Shown here: piece by piece, positions 12,195 through 23,104 of the stretch | Position numbering within the stretch: the stretch's first letter is position 1 | Layout of the letters: each line of letters starts with the position of its first letter | Assembly (NCBI GenBank): GCA_000934455.1 | Contig: KN883286.1 | Span: forward strand, 11,025 to 52,558 | Source: Apostichopus parvimensis | Lineage: Eukaryota; Echinodermata; Holothuroidea; Aspidochirotida; Stichopodidae | DNA length: 41,534 nucleotides | Direction: 5' to 3' | Notes under the pieces: generated by a model | What the model saw: the letters and a program-made list of their open reading frames with translations, nothing else | Database searches by the model: none | What the model was told of the DNA's origin: nothing | Program-made: the position numbers and the translations under genes

Positions 12195-13657
12195 TAAAGA
12201 TTTTAGATTGTATTTCAAATTTAAAAAATTCAAGCTGCGGTTATGACGACATTAGTCCTAAAGTTGTTAAATTATCTAGTTCTGCTATTTGTAAACCTCT
12301 CGTGCATATCATTAATTGTTCTTTTTCCGTCTGACTTGAAAATAGCTCGTGTAGTTCCGGTTTTCAAAAGTGGCACGCGAGAGAGCGTCAGTAATTATAG
12401 GCCCATATCTGTCTTACCTTCGTTTTCAAAGATCTTCGAAAAACTTGTATTCAATCGTTTATATTCTTTTTTAATGAAACATGATCTATTATATGATTAT
12501 CAGTTTGGCTTTATGCCTAAACGAAACACGTCCTAGGCTATTTTAAGTCTTGTAGATTATATTATTGAATCTTTTGAAAGTAAATATCTAGTTGGGGGGG
12601 ATTTTTTTAGATCTCTCAAAGGCTTTTGATACGCTTGACCATTCAATTCTGTTAAAAAAGCTTGATAAATATGGCATAAGGGGGGCTGCATTATCTTGGT
12701 TTAATAGCTACATTCATAATAGATTCCAATATGTTTCTTCATCTGGCGCTAATTCTTCGAAGCAGGCAATTCATTGTGGTGTTCCCCAGGGCTCTATTCT
12801 TGGACCCTTATTGTTCCTCATTTATATAAACGACCTACCTAATGTCACTCACTTTATTTTGTATGCAGATGATACGAATTTACTATATAAAGGTCGTGAT
12901 ATAAAAACTCTTATTGACGATATCAATACTGAAATCCCCAAAATTACTGCCTGGTTCAGATCCAATAAACTTCACTTAAATGCTAAAAAAAACTACACCA
13001 TTATTTTTCATCCCAATCAACGACAAATAGTTTCTTCCAACCTCTTCTGTGACAGTAAACTCTTAACCATATTTGAATTAGTCAAGTACTACACCTTAAT
13101 CTTTGTATATCACTTTTTTTCACGACAATCTACCAAGTAGCTTCTCCTATTTTTTTGTATCAAATAATTGTTTTCATGCTTACAATACCCGCAATGCAAA
13201 TTTACTTTCCGTTCCCCATTATTCTCTTGCAAGTAGTCAACATTTTGTTAAATACTCTGCTATTTCTTATTGGAATTCCGTACCAACTGCATTGCATTCA
13301 ATTAATAATGTATCCTCATTCAAACGTAATTTAAAGCGTTACCTTCTTTTGAATAGAATTTTATGATTTAGTCTAAAATTCGGGCCACGTCTTTGTTAAA
13401 GTTTTTTTTTTCTTCTTCCCCCCCCCCACACTTTTTCTTATTATTATTATTCATTTTTCTTGTAACATTTTTTTTGTCATACTTTGTACCTTTGTTATAC
13501 TTTGTCAATTTGTATTTTAGGGATACCTCACTTACAAGTTCTTATGAACTTTTCGAGGATCCCCACCACCATATACTTTGTATGTATATACTTGAATTAT
13601 GTAAAATGTTGATAACGTTGATGGTTGAAATATAGTTGAACAAACAAACAAACAAAC
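12195..13657 (+). mobile_element. Broken non-LTR retrotransposon (LINE), Jockey-superfamily type
   Basis: Reverse-transcriptase coding sequence is followed by T/C-rich 3' sequence and ends in a (CAAA)n tail at about 13638-13657. The direct repeat block begins a few bases later. The 5' part (endonuclease and beyond) is absent, as expected from incomplete reverse transcription. The C-terminal motif (AYNTRNANLL, then YWNSVP) is typical of several invertebrate LINE clades near CR1/L2/Rex1/Daphne; I cannot choose among them. I found no clear target-site duplication. Confidence 0.85.
12228..13366 (+). pseudogene. Reverse transcriptase remnant with frameshifts and internal deletion
   Basis: Recognisable blocks in order: GYDDIS at the start of the RT domain; a frame change with loss of a few residues before SDLKIARVVPVFKSG; NYRPISVLP; QFGF. 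An in-frame TAG follows at 12534-12536. A frameshift in the G/T run near 12592-12610 leads to FLDLSKAFDTLDHSILL, CGVPQGSILGPLLF and the catalytic YADD at 12862-12873. After about 13080 the thumb and connection region is missing, and the frame passes abruptly to the C-terminal tail read in another frame from about 13103 to 13366. At least three disabling changes plus an internal deletion make it non-functional. Confidence 0.88.
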
Positions 13658-13670
13658 CTTTGCAAATAAA

Positions 13671-14920
13671 GTTGTATCTTTGTCATTGTCTTCATGGCCG
13701 ACAGTTGATTATGATTTAACTTTAGCTTTAAAATGATGTTTACTATAAACGTTGAAGAGGTGAGGTATTTATATGAAAAGTGAAGGAACATAATTTCAGT
13801 GTTAACTGGCTACCACTAAATATTCAAGATCCTTCCTCTTACTTGAGGATGTATAAGTATTGATCCATTGTGCTTAATAATTTACATGATAATCCTGTCA
13901 AAGAGCTGATAGTAAGTTTAACTTATTGGAACAGTACTACAATGCTCAATTATTTACCAGCATGTTTAAGTTGCAAAGCTCACATGATATAGAAGTTAAT
14001 GTTTTTTGGAAAGTTCATTGGTTGTTGTTTTGTAATAGAAACTGAAGTAACTATGAACAGATCATTTTACGTATAGATCTATTGCAAGAAATTTTAGCTA
14101 ATACTGCAGGTAGAGTTGTATCTCTGTCAAATTTTGCAATCAGACAGTTAACTATGTTTATTTTTGGGAGCTTTGAAATATCTTTACATGTGAAAGGAGT
14201 TGGGTGAAAATTCCTAAGTCGACCAAATGCTATTTGTACATGCATTCAGAAACTAAAAAAGTAAATCATTTAAATTTGTGTAAACATGCACCTTTAAGAG
14301 ATAGTACCTTTTGTTCATGTTTTTGTTATTACCTTTTGTTTATGTTTTTGTTATTGTATATATTCGTTTTATTATAGGTTAAAGTTAGATTTACATTGCT
14401 GAAAAATTTCAACCGTTTGAAAGTATAATATCAATGTGGTTACGGCCGCCTAATGTATCTGATGCAAACTGTCATCCATAACTGGACACAAAAGTTAAAA
14501 TATCATGGCTGTAGTTCACTATTCATGCATGATTGTAGATGCACAGGATACCCTCTTAAGTGTTGAAATAAAATGTTGAATTCATCAAATGTTCTGAATT
14601 ATTTGTGTTGTCATTCCTTCTTGTTGTCTCTTAAATGTGCCTTTCTGTTGTGATCGATTTAATAAAACAAAGTGAATCAAGCTGCTTTTAATAATTAACC
14701 TAAAACATGCGTAAAACGCTTACTGAAAGGGTGCTATGTAAAAATCGCTGGCAAATTTTTACATAATAATTTTGTAGATGCGTTACATGCTGATCATGTA
14801 AAACTTTACTAAACAGCAGTTAAGTAAATGTTACTTAAATGTTTTAGTGTTCTTATTTGACATGAAAATCAAGTAAACTTTTACTTAACCTGTGTAAAAC
14901 ATTTTCTGAGTGTAAAAGGC
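13671..14920. repeat. Direct repeat block, copy 2
   Basis: Second copy of 5699-6810, about 7.97 kb downstream in the same orientation. It carries an extra segment of about 130 bases at roughly 14245-14378, rich in T and containing two copies of a 'taccttttgtt...atgtttttgttatt' unit. Homology begins about 13 bases after the LINE's (CAAA)n tail. No coding region is visible. Confidence 0.8.
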
Positions 14921-16450
14921 ACAAACCACTATTTTGCTATACTATTACATGGCAGGGTAAACATAGGTCAGTCTACTTTACGTAGCAATTCACACCTCCA
15001 CCAAAAAAAACAATAGGAGTCTTGTACTCAATGTGATGCATCCACCAGCAAGTATGACAAGTATCCACGATTCCCATCGTTAGTTATCATTCAAAAAGGT
15101 TTTCAGAGTTTGACCTCTGGTGACCTCAAATGAGATTTGACCTCACAGGCAAAATGATGTTGTACTTAATGTGGCATATGAGTGTTCATCGCAGCAATTT
15201 AATATTGACCTAAGGTCATAGTTGGTTTGTCAAACTTGTCAGGAGAACCCACGATTTTATCAACAGTTGTAGTCGGGGCGTGCCAAAACAACTGACAGAC
15301 ACTATTTATTGGAGCGGAAGACAGGCTTCCTACACATTCGTAAGAACAATCCCAGGGTGCAACTATGTAAACTTATACAAATAATAAGGGAATACAAAGT
15401 AGGAAATAAATAATTATTCGAGAATTATATTTTTCTCATTGTTACCATATTCTCATTTAAAAGTTCCTGATTAAAGTGAAGGATTAGTTTTCCCAAATAC
15501 ATCTTTGTGTTCATTGTGATGATATTAGTATCCGAATATTTTGATTTCCTGTTAAATTGTATTTTTGGTCTTTCTTGCAGCCTGGTCGGTATGAAAGGTG
15601 TCTTTCAAGATTTATGAATATCCATCTTAATTTTGTCGACTGAAAAATACGTAAGCAGTTTCCTGTTGTTTCTATCATTAGTTTTGTTGCTTCTATTTGG
15701 CTAGAAAAATATGTGATAATTTTTACACCTATAACAATTTCTGATGGTATACAGTATAGTATGATATTTCGTATAGGTAAGCAATAACCTAAATCTATCA
15801 GTTATAATATTAGCCTTTAATGATGTTTGACAACACGATCATGACAGAACATATTCATAACGATTGTACCTTTGATATAAATTGTTCATAAAATATCGGA
15901 TAATGTTAACTAACTTTGTTAGTAGTTCCAAATTGATGTTATAAGAAATTGTGTCATAGATTTATTTTGTAAATCATAAGATTACTGATATCATCATATA
16001 AATGATGTGAACAAGAACATTCGCCATTGGCATGGCTGTATAATATATGATATGAAGTACATATATTAAATGAAATCCCGTACGGAACTGTTAACAAAAA
16101 ACTGTTAACAAAAAACCATCGAGAGATGGAACGAATCTATAGTGCTGTTGATAAGATTGTCAGGGATTCGAAAAGCAAACGACAAGTAATTACTGATTTG
16201 TATCATTCCTGGTTGTATTTTTATGACACTATTAAATTTTGAGAAATTATACCCTTGTAACAAGTGAGGGTTACCAGTTTAAGTTCCTGTGCTATAACGT
16301 ATAACACACATACTATAAGATATGTTCATCAAGTACAACACAGAACTTGGAAAAACTGTTAAACATACGACTTCGGTGGTCTCGTATGACATGTTAACAA
16401 AACATCACAAATTGGTCACGAACAAATGCTGAGGAATTTCATTCAGCGGA
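14921..16450. other. No gene seen; old repeat fragments
   Basis: About 1.5 kb with no credible coding exon. At 15110-15240 the words TTTGACCTCTGGTGACCT and 'atgttgtacttaatgtggca' look like a decayed repeat, loosely similar in composition to the degenerate units at 25686-26240. The rest is AT-rich with no structure I can name. Confidence 0.45.
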
Positions 16451-16465
16451 TACATCTGTAACACG

Positions 16466-16501
16466 TTACTGTTCATGTCCCACAACCGTGCATCAGTAAT
16501 A
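16466..16501. repeat. 36-bp direct repeat partner left of the gap
   Basis: The segment gTTACTGTTCATGTCCCACA to CAGTAATAA recurs with few differences at 17667-17702, on the other side of the assembly gap. The right-hand copy is one arm of an inverted repeat (17664-17764). The two sites may belong to one small element family or to two ends of a single element spanning the gap. Confidence 0.6.
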
Positions 16502-16821
16502 ATTGTTTTGTGTTGGTAACACGGTAACATGTGTTACAGTTGGCACTAGTAGTTATTATACAACACCTAATTATATTCCGGCCATTTGATTGGTCAATTG
16601 CTCGTCGATTGCATGCAAAATCCGCTCTATTGCACGCTATGAAATAGAACCATGCCTTATACTTTTTTGATAGCACTTTTTTCAATGGTAAGAGAGCAGA
16701 GAAACCTGTCTGTACAAAACAATCTGTTGTATGAGTGCATTTTACATCCAATTATATTCAAATTTGAAGGTATTGTATAAAACAAATAATGAATGGTTTC
16801 CATTCGTGCAATAGTGCAAAT

Positions 16822-16908
16822 ATTTCATTCGTTGAAAGGTGTAATTTGTTCCATTCAACTCGGCTGCGCCTCGTTGAATGGAACATTCCATCTTTCAACT
16901 CATGAAAT
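16822..16908. repeat. Palindrome abutting assembly gap
   Basis: Arms 16822-16859 and 16873-16908 are inverted copies. The innermost 13 bp (TGTTCCATTCAAC and its complement) match perfectly, and the outer parts match with several differences. The 13-base loop reads tcggctgcgcctc. The N run starts two bases after the right arm, so the palindrome or a larger inverted structure may have broken the assembly. Confidence 0.85.
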
Positions 16909-16909
16909 A

Positions 16910-17575
16910 NNNNNNNNNNNNNNNNNNNNNNNNNNNNNNNNNNNNNNNNNNNNNNNNNNNNNNNNNNNNNNNNNNNNNNNNNNNNNNNNNNNNNNNNNNN
17001 NNNNNNNNNNNNNNNNNNNNNNNNNNNNNNNNNNNNNNNNNNNNNNNNNNNNNNNNNNNNNNNNNNNNNNNNNNNNNNNNNNNNNNNNNNNNNNNNNNNN
17101 NNNNNNNNNNNNNNNNNNNNNNNNNNNNNNNNNNNNNNNNNNNNNNNNNNNNNNNNNNNNNNNNNNNNNNNNNNNNNNNNNNNNNNNNNNNNNNNNNNNN
17201 NNNNNNNNNNNNNNNNNNNNNNNNNNNNNNNNNNNNNNNNNNNNNNNNNNNNNNNNNNNNNNNNNNNNNNNNNNNNNNNNNNNNNNNNNNNNNNNNNNNN
17301 NNNNNNNNNNNNNNNNNNNNNNNNNNNNNNNNNNNNNNNNNNNNNNNNNNNNNNNNNNNNNNNNNNNNNNNNNNNNNNNNNNNNNNNNNNNNNNNNNNNN
17401 NNNNNNNNNNNNNNNNNNNNNNNNNNNNNNNNNNNNNNNNNNNNNNNNNNNNNNNNNNNNNNNNNNNNNNNNNNNNNNNNNNNNNNNNNNNNNNNNNNNN
17501 NNNNNNNNNNNNNNNNNNNNNNNNNNNNNNNNNNNNNNNNNNNNNNNNNNNNNNNNNNNNNNNNNNNNNNNNNNN
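16910..17575. other. Assembly gap (666 N)
   Basis: An unbroken run of N. Any reading frame that appears to span it is an artefact. Confidence 0.99.
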
Positions 17576-17663
17576 CATGTTCGGGCATATCCATAGGCCT
17601 ACTTATAGCATAAAACTAAATACGACTTCATTTTAGAATCGCGTATTCAATGGTTGGTACGGC

Positions 17664-17764
17664 AACTACTGTTCTTGTCCCACACCCGTGCATTAGTAAT
17701 AACTACTTAGTTTTCGTAGCATGACATTGTGTGACAAGTGGTATACAGGACATGAACAGTAGTT
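17664..17764. repeat. Small inverted-repeat element (MITE-like)
   Basis: Arms AACTACTGTTCTTGTCC (17664-17680) and its near-perfect complement (17748-17764, 16 of 17 bases) enclose about 67 bases. The left arm and what follows also match 16466-16501. Size and form fit a miniature inverted-repeat element, but I see no target duplication. Confidence 0.5.
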
Positions 17765-18496
17765 ACTGTACGAGCCATGAGTATCGGGAGCGTCGTTCAA
17801 CGGTATTCCCTCGGTTGATAAAACTTAAACAACATGTTTGGGTTGAGTTATTAGAGTTTATAAAACTAAAGATGAACATTAACACCTAGGAGCCAACTTC
17901 ATCATCCATGAAGCCTTGTCGGAGCACTAGAGAGTTTTAATATATTTTCAAGGTGAATATCTTAAAACTATTAAAGCTATTATAGAAACGTTACTAATAC
18001 TCTTCACTCTTTTTATTCCTTGCCGAAAGCTGCAGTAATATTAACGAGTATTATGGTATGTGTGTGTTATATCTGCTTGTGAACTCGGTAAATTAACAAA
18101 GTTCATCGTGTAAACACTTCATACTCAGTGTATGGATCCGTCTTATTGAGTACAAGAGCCCTACTCGTTTCTGTGAAATTCAATGGTCATGTAATGGAAT
18201 AATAGCAATATGTGATATAATATACACCTAATCAAATACTTGCTGTATATTACTTGTTGTTGTGTGTGAAGTATAGGGCAGTTGTGGTTGAGCCTAGTAG
18301 CTCCCAGTCCTATCTTACAGGTAGTCCGAGTCTAAGGAAAAGTATTTATAAAGAACATGGAGTTGAAAATGACATTGATACATTTGGTCTTAGCTTTCAT
18401 TTAAGAGGCTAGAAAGACTTGAAACTTTTGATTCGCCTGTGGCTTAAATATTTATGATAGATAGGTTTGGTAACAACTCACAGTACCATACGTCGT

Positions 18497-18561
18497 AACA
18501 CCCCCCCCCCCTCCCCTCTCTGTATTTACCTCCCCCTCTCACCACCCCGCTCTCTATCTCT
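18497..18561. repeat. C/T-rich low-complexity tract
   Basis: Poly-C followed by CT-rich sequence, ending in a run of TCTCTATCTCTCTGTC. Simple sequence only. The flanking stretch 17770-18941 shows no gene. Confidence 0.9.
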
Positions 18562-19214
18562 CTGTCTTAACAGATGGGTGAACTATATATACATGACCTC
18601 ATACAGCAATATAACTAACATAATCAATGTATAATCTGTGTTCTTTTATATAACCTTTTGACTAGTTTTCCAAATATGCCTATATGTGCGCATTAGTTCT
18701 AGCAGTTGATACTAATTGTTAATTTCAAAGATATGGTTTGTAATATCAAGTGCCTGTGAATTTGATGGTTGATATCATTCATAGTTCAACAGATGCGCAG
18801 TGTCCGTTAAGTTTCCAAGCCTCTTTAATTTCTGCAAACAAAACGAGAGCAGGTAGTTAAAAATTGATAATATTTAAAGACATTTATTTTCTTATTGATC
18901 GCAAATGACCACTTCAACAACAACATTTACTCAACTGTACTCTCTAGTGAGTAAACAAATTTGTAGATAAAGAAAACATGTAACCTCCCACACCATAAAA
19001 CGGGGCAAAGTCCGCCCATTGATATGATGTCACAGATTCCTTTTGCCTTTATATGATATTTTATCACATCTCGTTTAACAGTACACTCTCACATATCACG
19101 ATACAGATGCCTTTATCCTAAAGTTGTTCAAAGCAGATTTTAAGACTGTTATTAAATCCAAGAAGCTTTTTACCTATTTGAAATTCCATACAACGGTAAT
19201 GCTTGTATATTTAG

Positions 19215-21468
19215 CATCTGCGGACTGGTCTCTTGCTTTCCAATCTGAGGACCCAGAAGAAGCTTGCAACAACGTCACTACTATCATCAGTGATGCAATG
19301 GACATCTTTATACCAAGCAAGCTTGTGACCAAAAAGATCGGCGACAAGGTATGGTTTGACGACCAATGCAAACAAGCAGCTATCAGGAAGCGGCGCCTCT
19401 TTAAGAAGTCCAAAAGAAACAACACCAAGGAAAACAGGGACAAGTTCACAGCAGCTAGAAAAGAGTACAATCATGTTGAGAAAAAAGCAAAGCAAAGGTA
19501 CAACAACAAACTGAAGGAGGAACTCTCAGATGGCAGCCTTAGCAGTAAGAAATGGTGGAACACTGTCACCACTCTGTTTGGAAAGTCTACCAGAGCTAAC
19601 ATACCTGTGCTGAAATATGGAAACCAGGTCTACACCTCAGCAAAAGAGAAGGCTGAAAAATTCTGTCAGACCTTTGCTGGGATATGCCAGCTTGATAGTG
19701 CAGAGGAACCTGCTCCAGAAGTTTAGCGTACAACATCATGCGCCAAAGATAGAATAGCTTTCAAGGTCAAAGATGTCAGAAAGCTCTTGAGGAATCTGCA
19801 ACCCGACAAAGCTACTGGCCCTGATGAAATCCCTGCCAGAGTCCTGAAGGAGTGCAGTGCAGAACTTGCAATACCACTCAGCGTGCTGTTTGAGCTTTGC
19901 TTCTCACACGGTGTTTTTCCAAGTCAATGGAAAACTGCATCTGTCATCCCTATTCACAAGAGAGACTTAAAGTCAGATCCATCTATGTACCGCCCAATCT
20001 CTCTTCTCTGCATCATCAGCAAGGTTATGTAGGCAGCTGTACAGAACCAACTTTAGAAGTACCTCTTGGATAATCATCTGATATCGGATAAGCAGTTTGG
20101 ATTTAGGCCACACCACAGCACGGCTGACATTCTCACCATACTCTCTTAACAGTGGTCAAACAGCCTGGACAGAGGTAACGAGGTGCTACTTATTGCCCTG
20201 GACATCAAAGGTGCATTTGACAAGGTGTGGCACAATGGTCTCTGCTTCAAACTTGATGCGAAAGGAGTCTCAGGCAATATTCTCACTTGGACCAGGAGCT
20301 ACCTCGCAGACAGATCCATCAAAGTTGTCTTATCTGAACAGTCATCAAGTACTTCCTCCATCAATGCGTCAGTGCCCCAAGGGTCAATACTGGGACCACT
20401 TCTGTTCTCTGTGTTCATCGACGATCTGGGCGACGAATGTGAAAACAACCTCTACCTCTATGCAGATGACTCTACACTGTACTGTGAGATCTCATCAAGA
20501 GATGATCCCAACGCGGTAACAGCAAGCTTAAACAGAGACCTAGAGCGAATGAGGATCTGGGCAGACAAATGGAATGTGACCTTTGAGCCATCGAAATGCA
20601 AGGCACTGACAATCTCAAGAAAGAGGAACCCTACTAAGCTGGTTCTTATGTTTGGCAACACCAAACTGGCCGAAAAAGAGGAGCTAGAGATTCTGGGTGT
20701 CACAATTGACAGCAAGCTGACCTGGGCAAAACACATCTCCAAGGTATCATCCAGAGCTGGACAGAAACTGGGTGCCCTGAGGAAAGTTGCCAACAAATTG
20801 TACGTCAGGGAACGAGCAACAGTCTACAAGGCTCAGGTCCGTAGCGTGATGGATTATGCCTCTCTTTCATGGATGAGTGCCTCGCCCACCACCTTAGGAC
20901 TACTTGACTCGATCCAGAAGAAGGCCCTTCGCATCATAGGCACAAGTGAGGAGAAAGCACGAACTGAGTTGAACATCTCATCTCTTCACCAAAGACGTCA
21001 GGTGGCAGCAGCGACTGTTCTCTATAAGATGCACACCAACTCGTGCCCACCGGACCTAAAGGCAATGCTACCACAACTCTTTGTAGCTAGACGAGCTACA
21101 CGCTCTAGCTTGTCGATGCCCGGCCATGCTTTCACAGTACCAGTTTCGAGGACAGTCTCCACTGGCAGGACTTTCATTCACTCTGCGGTACATGTATGGA
21201 ACAGCCTACCAGATAGCGTAGTTGGTGACATTTCTGACAACGGTGCTCAGTCCTTCAAGTGCAGGGTGCATCAGCATCTTATTTCCTGTGCCTGATGCTG
21301 TAGTAAGCCCCTCCCTTCTAGTTGTTCTAAGTTGCTGTGGACCACTGATTGGTCCATGTGGTTTTCCTTTATAGTACCCTGTTGTCTATATTTGGTCTTG
21401 ACTTCTGTCAATCTGCATGGGCTATTGTTCACTTCAGCATTTTATAAAAAATAAAAAAATATATATAG
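19215..21468 (+). mobile_element. 5'-truncated CR1-like LINE inserted in copy B
   Basis: Boundaries are set by comparison with the uninterrupted copy at 1-455. The pre-insertion sequence is '...gcttgtatacttag|tttggcc', whereas here 'gcttgtatatttag' is followed by 2.25 kb ending in an A/T tail before 'tttgtccgaatc'. The last bases before each junction (tatatttag and tatatatag) could be an imperfect target duplication. The element starts between endonuclease and reverse transcriptase and runs to its own 3' end. Reverse-transcriptase and C-terminal sequence are of CR1/Jockey-superfamily type. Confidence 0.88.
19217..21295 (+). pseudogene. CR1-like reverse transcriptase, one frame with four in-frame stops
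   Basis: A single reading frame runs through the whole element with no frameshift. It is interrupted by TAG at 19724-19726, TAG at 20030-20032, TAG at 20054-20056 and TAA at 20147-20149, and ends at a TGA at 21293-21295. Visible blocks are LQPDKATGPDEIPARVLKE, YRPISLLCI, GFRPHHSTADIL, LDIKGAFDKVWHNGL, VPQGSILGPLLF, the catalytic YADD (20459-20470), LGVTIDSKLTW, and the C-terminal RRQVAAATVLYKMH and HVWNSLPD motifs. Its GC content is clearly higher than the surrounding DNA. Inactivation by stops alone suggests a fairly recent insertion. A protein start drawn at 19124 would run from flanking DNA and is not real. Confidence 0.92.
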
Positions 21469-21650
21469 TTTGTCCGAATCTTAATGTCGAATTGAGCTAG
21501 GTTGCAGACCAGAAGAAAATCATAAAAAGGATGCCTGTGACTATCTCTATCGTATTGATAATTCAATACCTTTCGCCACCAATAATTTTCTTCGCTTTTA
21601 CTTATTATATAACTCTGTCTGACCACTCTAAGGCACCGTTATTAGTTAGA

Positions 21651-22020
21651 AATTCTGTCTGAAAGTGAGATAAAACAAATCATATTCCTTTGTCTTCACC
21701 TCTACGTAATGGTTGTAGTGCATAGATCAATTCAGTACATGAATTCTACATGACGTAATGTTTACTTCCTCTCCCACACAAAAGCAATATTCTGCTTGCC
21801 TCGGGTGCAAACCATTTTTTGAGAAACAAGAGGCTTTAATGTACACCTTCAAACCAGTATGCTCAGATATTAGGCAAGCATGGCTCCCCTATGATTGAAA
21901 AGATAGAGGAAAGTGTTAGCAAACTGCTTATTTACTTCTATATGCCTCTGTAGGTAAACATGTACAACTTAGAGGGTTTGATGTCTCGATCCTGGCAGGA
22001 TCTTGCTCTGCCGCTAACTA
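21651..22020. other. No gene seen
   Basis: Non-coding sequence between the duplicated segment and the minisatellite. Nothing recognised. Confidence 0.5.
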
Positions 22021-22300
22021 GGTGTAACAATATGAGGTAATTGTTAATGAACGTGTAATAATTTGAGATAATTACTAATTAATGTGTAACAGTGGTAGGT
22101 AATTACTATGAATGTTAATCAATTGGAGGTAGTTATAATGAATATTCAGGAATTGGAGGTAATTACTAATGAAGGTGTAACAATGGGAGTGAGCTACTAA
22201 CGAAGGTGTCACAATGGGGTGTAATTTCTAATTAAGTTGTCAAAATGTGGCAATAACTAATTAAGGTGTAACAAATGGGATATAATTACTATCAAAGGTG
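22021..22300. repeat. 31-bp minisatellite, about nine units
   Basis: Units of about 30-32 bases begin near 22022, 22053, 22084, 22114, 22144, 22175, 22206, 22236 and 22265. Most begin GTGTAACAATGGGAGGTAAT or a close variant and end TTACTAAT(T/G)AA(G). Units are diverged, so the array is old. Confidence 0.85.
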
Positions 22301-22319
22301 GAAAGAAAGGAAGGAGTAA

Positions 22320-22900
22320 CCCAGCAAACACATAACGTTTTTATAACATTTTGAGAAAGGCGTAGAAATGTTATTTCAAAATGTTATTGTAAATCGTTTA
22401 TATAACATTTTGCAGATATCATATTAAAACATGAAAACGTTTTAATAACATTTTCCTAAAAACAAAATATAAAATATTTAAAAGTCTGAAACGGCAAGTG
22501 AAGCACAGAGCAAACTATTAACCTCTTAAAAATATCACCATAACGTATATGTGACGAATAAAATGTTTCAGCGATGTTAGTAAAAAGGTTTTTGACAAAA
22601 CGTTTTTATTTGATATTATTAAAATGTTGTTACACATAAGACTGAGGCACATTTTTTGGGGAGAAAATTACCAAATTTAGATATAGCTATACGTATAGTC
22701 ATTAAGATGAACTTAATCCAAATACCAGTATCACAGTTGATTTCTTAAAACGCAGATGGTGCTCAAACGAAAGTACTAACGTTGTGAAAATATTCTTTAT
22801 AAAGTTATGTTACGACACAAAACGTTTTTTGTAATGTTATTTTAACATGTTTAAAAACATTTTCATTAGATGGTGTATAAATGTTATTAAATATATCCGC
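22320..22900. repeat. AACGTTTT/ATAACATTTT module, left end CCAGCAAACACA
   Basis: Begins with cccAGCAAACACATAACG and then repeats variants of AACGTTTTnATAACATTTT. The same words, and the inverted terminus TGTGTTTGCTAGG, occur at the right end of the array at 26510-27260. I read it as one terminus of a DNA-transposon-like element. Confidence 0.55.
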
Positions 22901-22977
22901 GTTTTTATTCGAATATAAACACATATTAATACGAATACATATATGATGATTAATTCGAATACATATGAGGATTAATT

Positions 22978-23104
22978 CGAATATATACACGTATTAATTC
23001 GAATATATACACGTATTAAGTGTGGGTGAAAGCTATATAAGACATGCCAGTTATTTTCTGATTTAATACGCGTATATATTCGAATTAATACGCGTATATA
23101 TTCG
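22978..23104. repeat. 42-bp foldback of a 22-bp palindromic repeat
   Basis: Arms 22978-23019 and 23063-23104 are inverted copies with 40 of 42 bases matching, separated by a 43-base loop. Each arm is nearly two copies of a 22-bp unit (ATTAATTCGAATATATACAC plus GT) that itself contains the palindromes TTCGAA and ATTAAT. Further diverged units lie to the left from about 22900. It should extrude a cruciform readily. Confidence 0.9.

Larger units (their letters stand above)
18942..21650. repeat. Duplicated segment, copy B, split by a LINE
   Basis: 18942-19214 matches 1 to about 268, and 21469-21650 matches about 271-455. The match resumes exactly where it stopped once the LINE is removed. Copy B also has an extra 17-base stretch (cggggcaaagtccgccc) near 19001-19017 that copy A lacks. 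Confidence 0.8.

Noticed and set aside
12000-12233. 77-codon minus-strand frame
   Set aside because: No family recognised, overlaps the LINE start, no splice or promoter support.
16758-17636. Four long open frames on both strands across 16758-17636
   Set aside because: They consist almost entirely of N from the assembly gap.
19124-19214. Start of the LINE protein at 19124
   Set aside because: 19124-19214 is flanking sequence shared with the uninterrupted copy at 1-455; the LINE begins at 19215.
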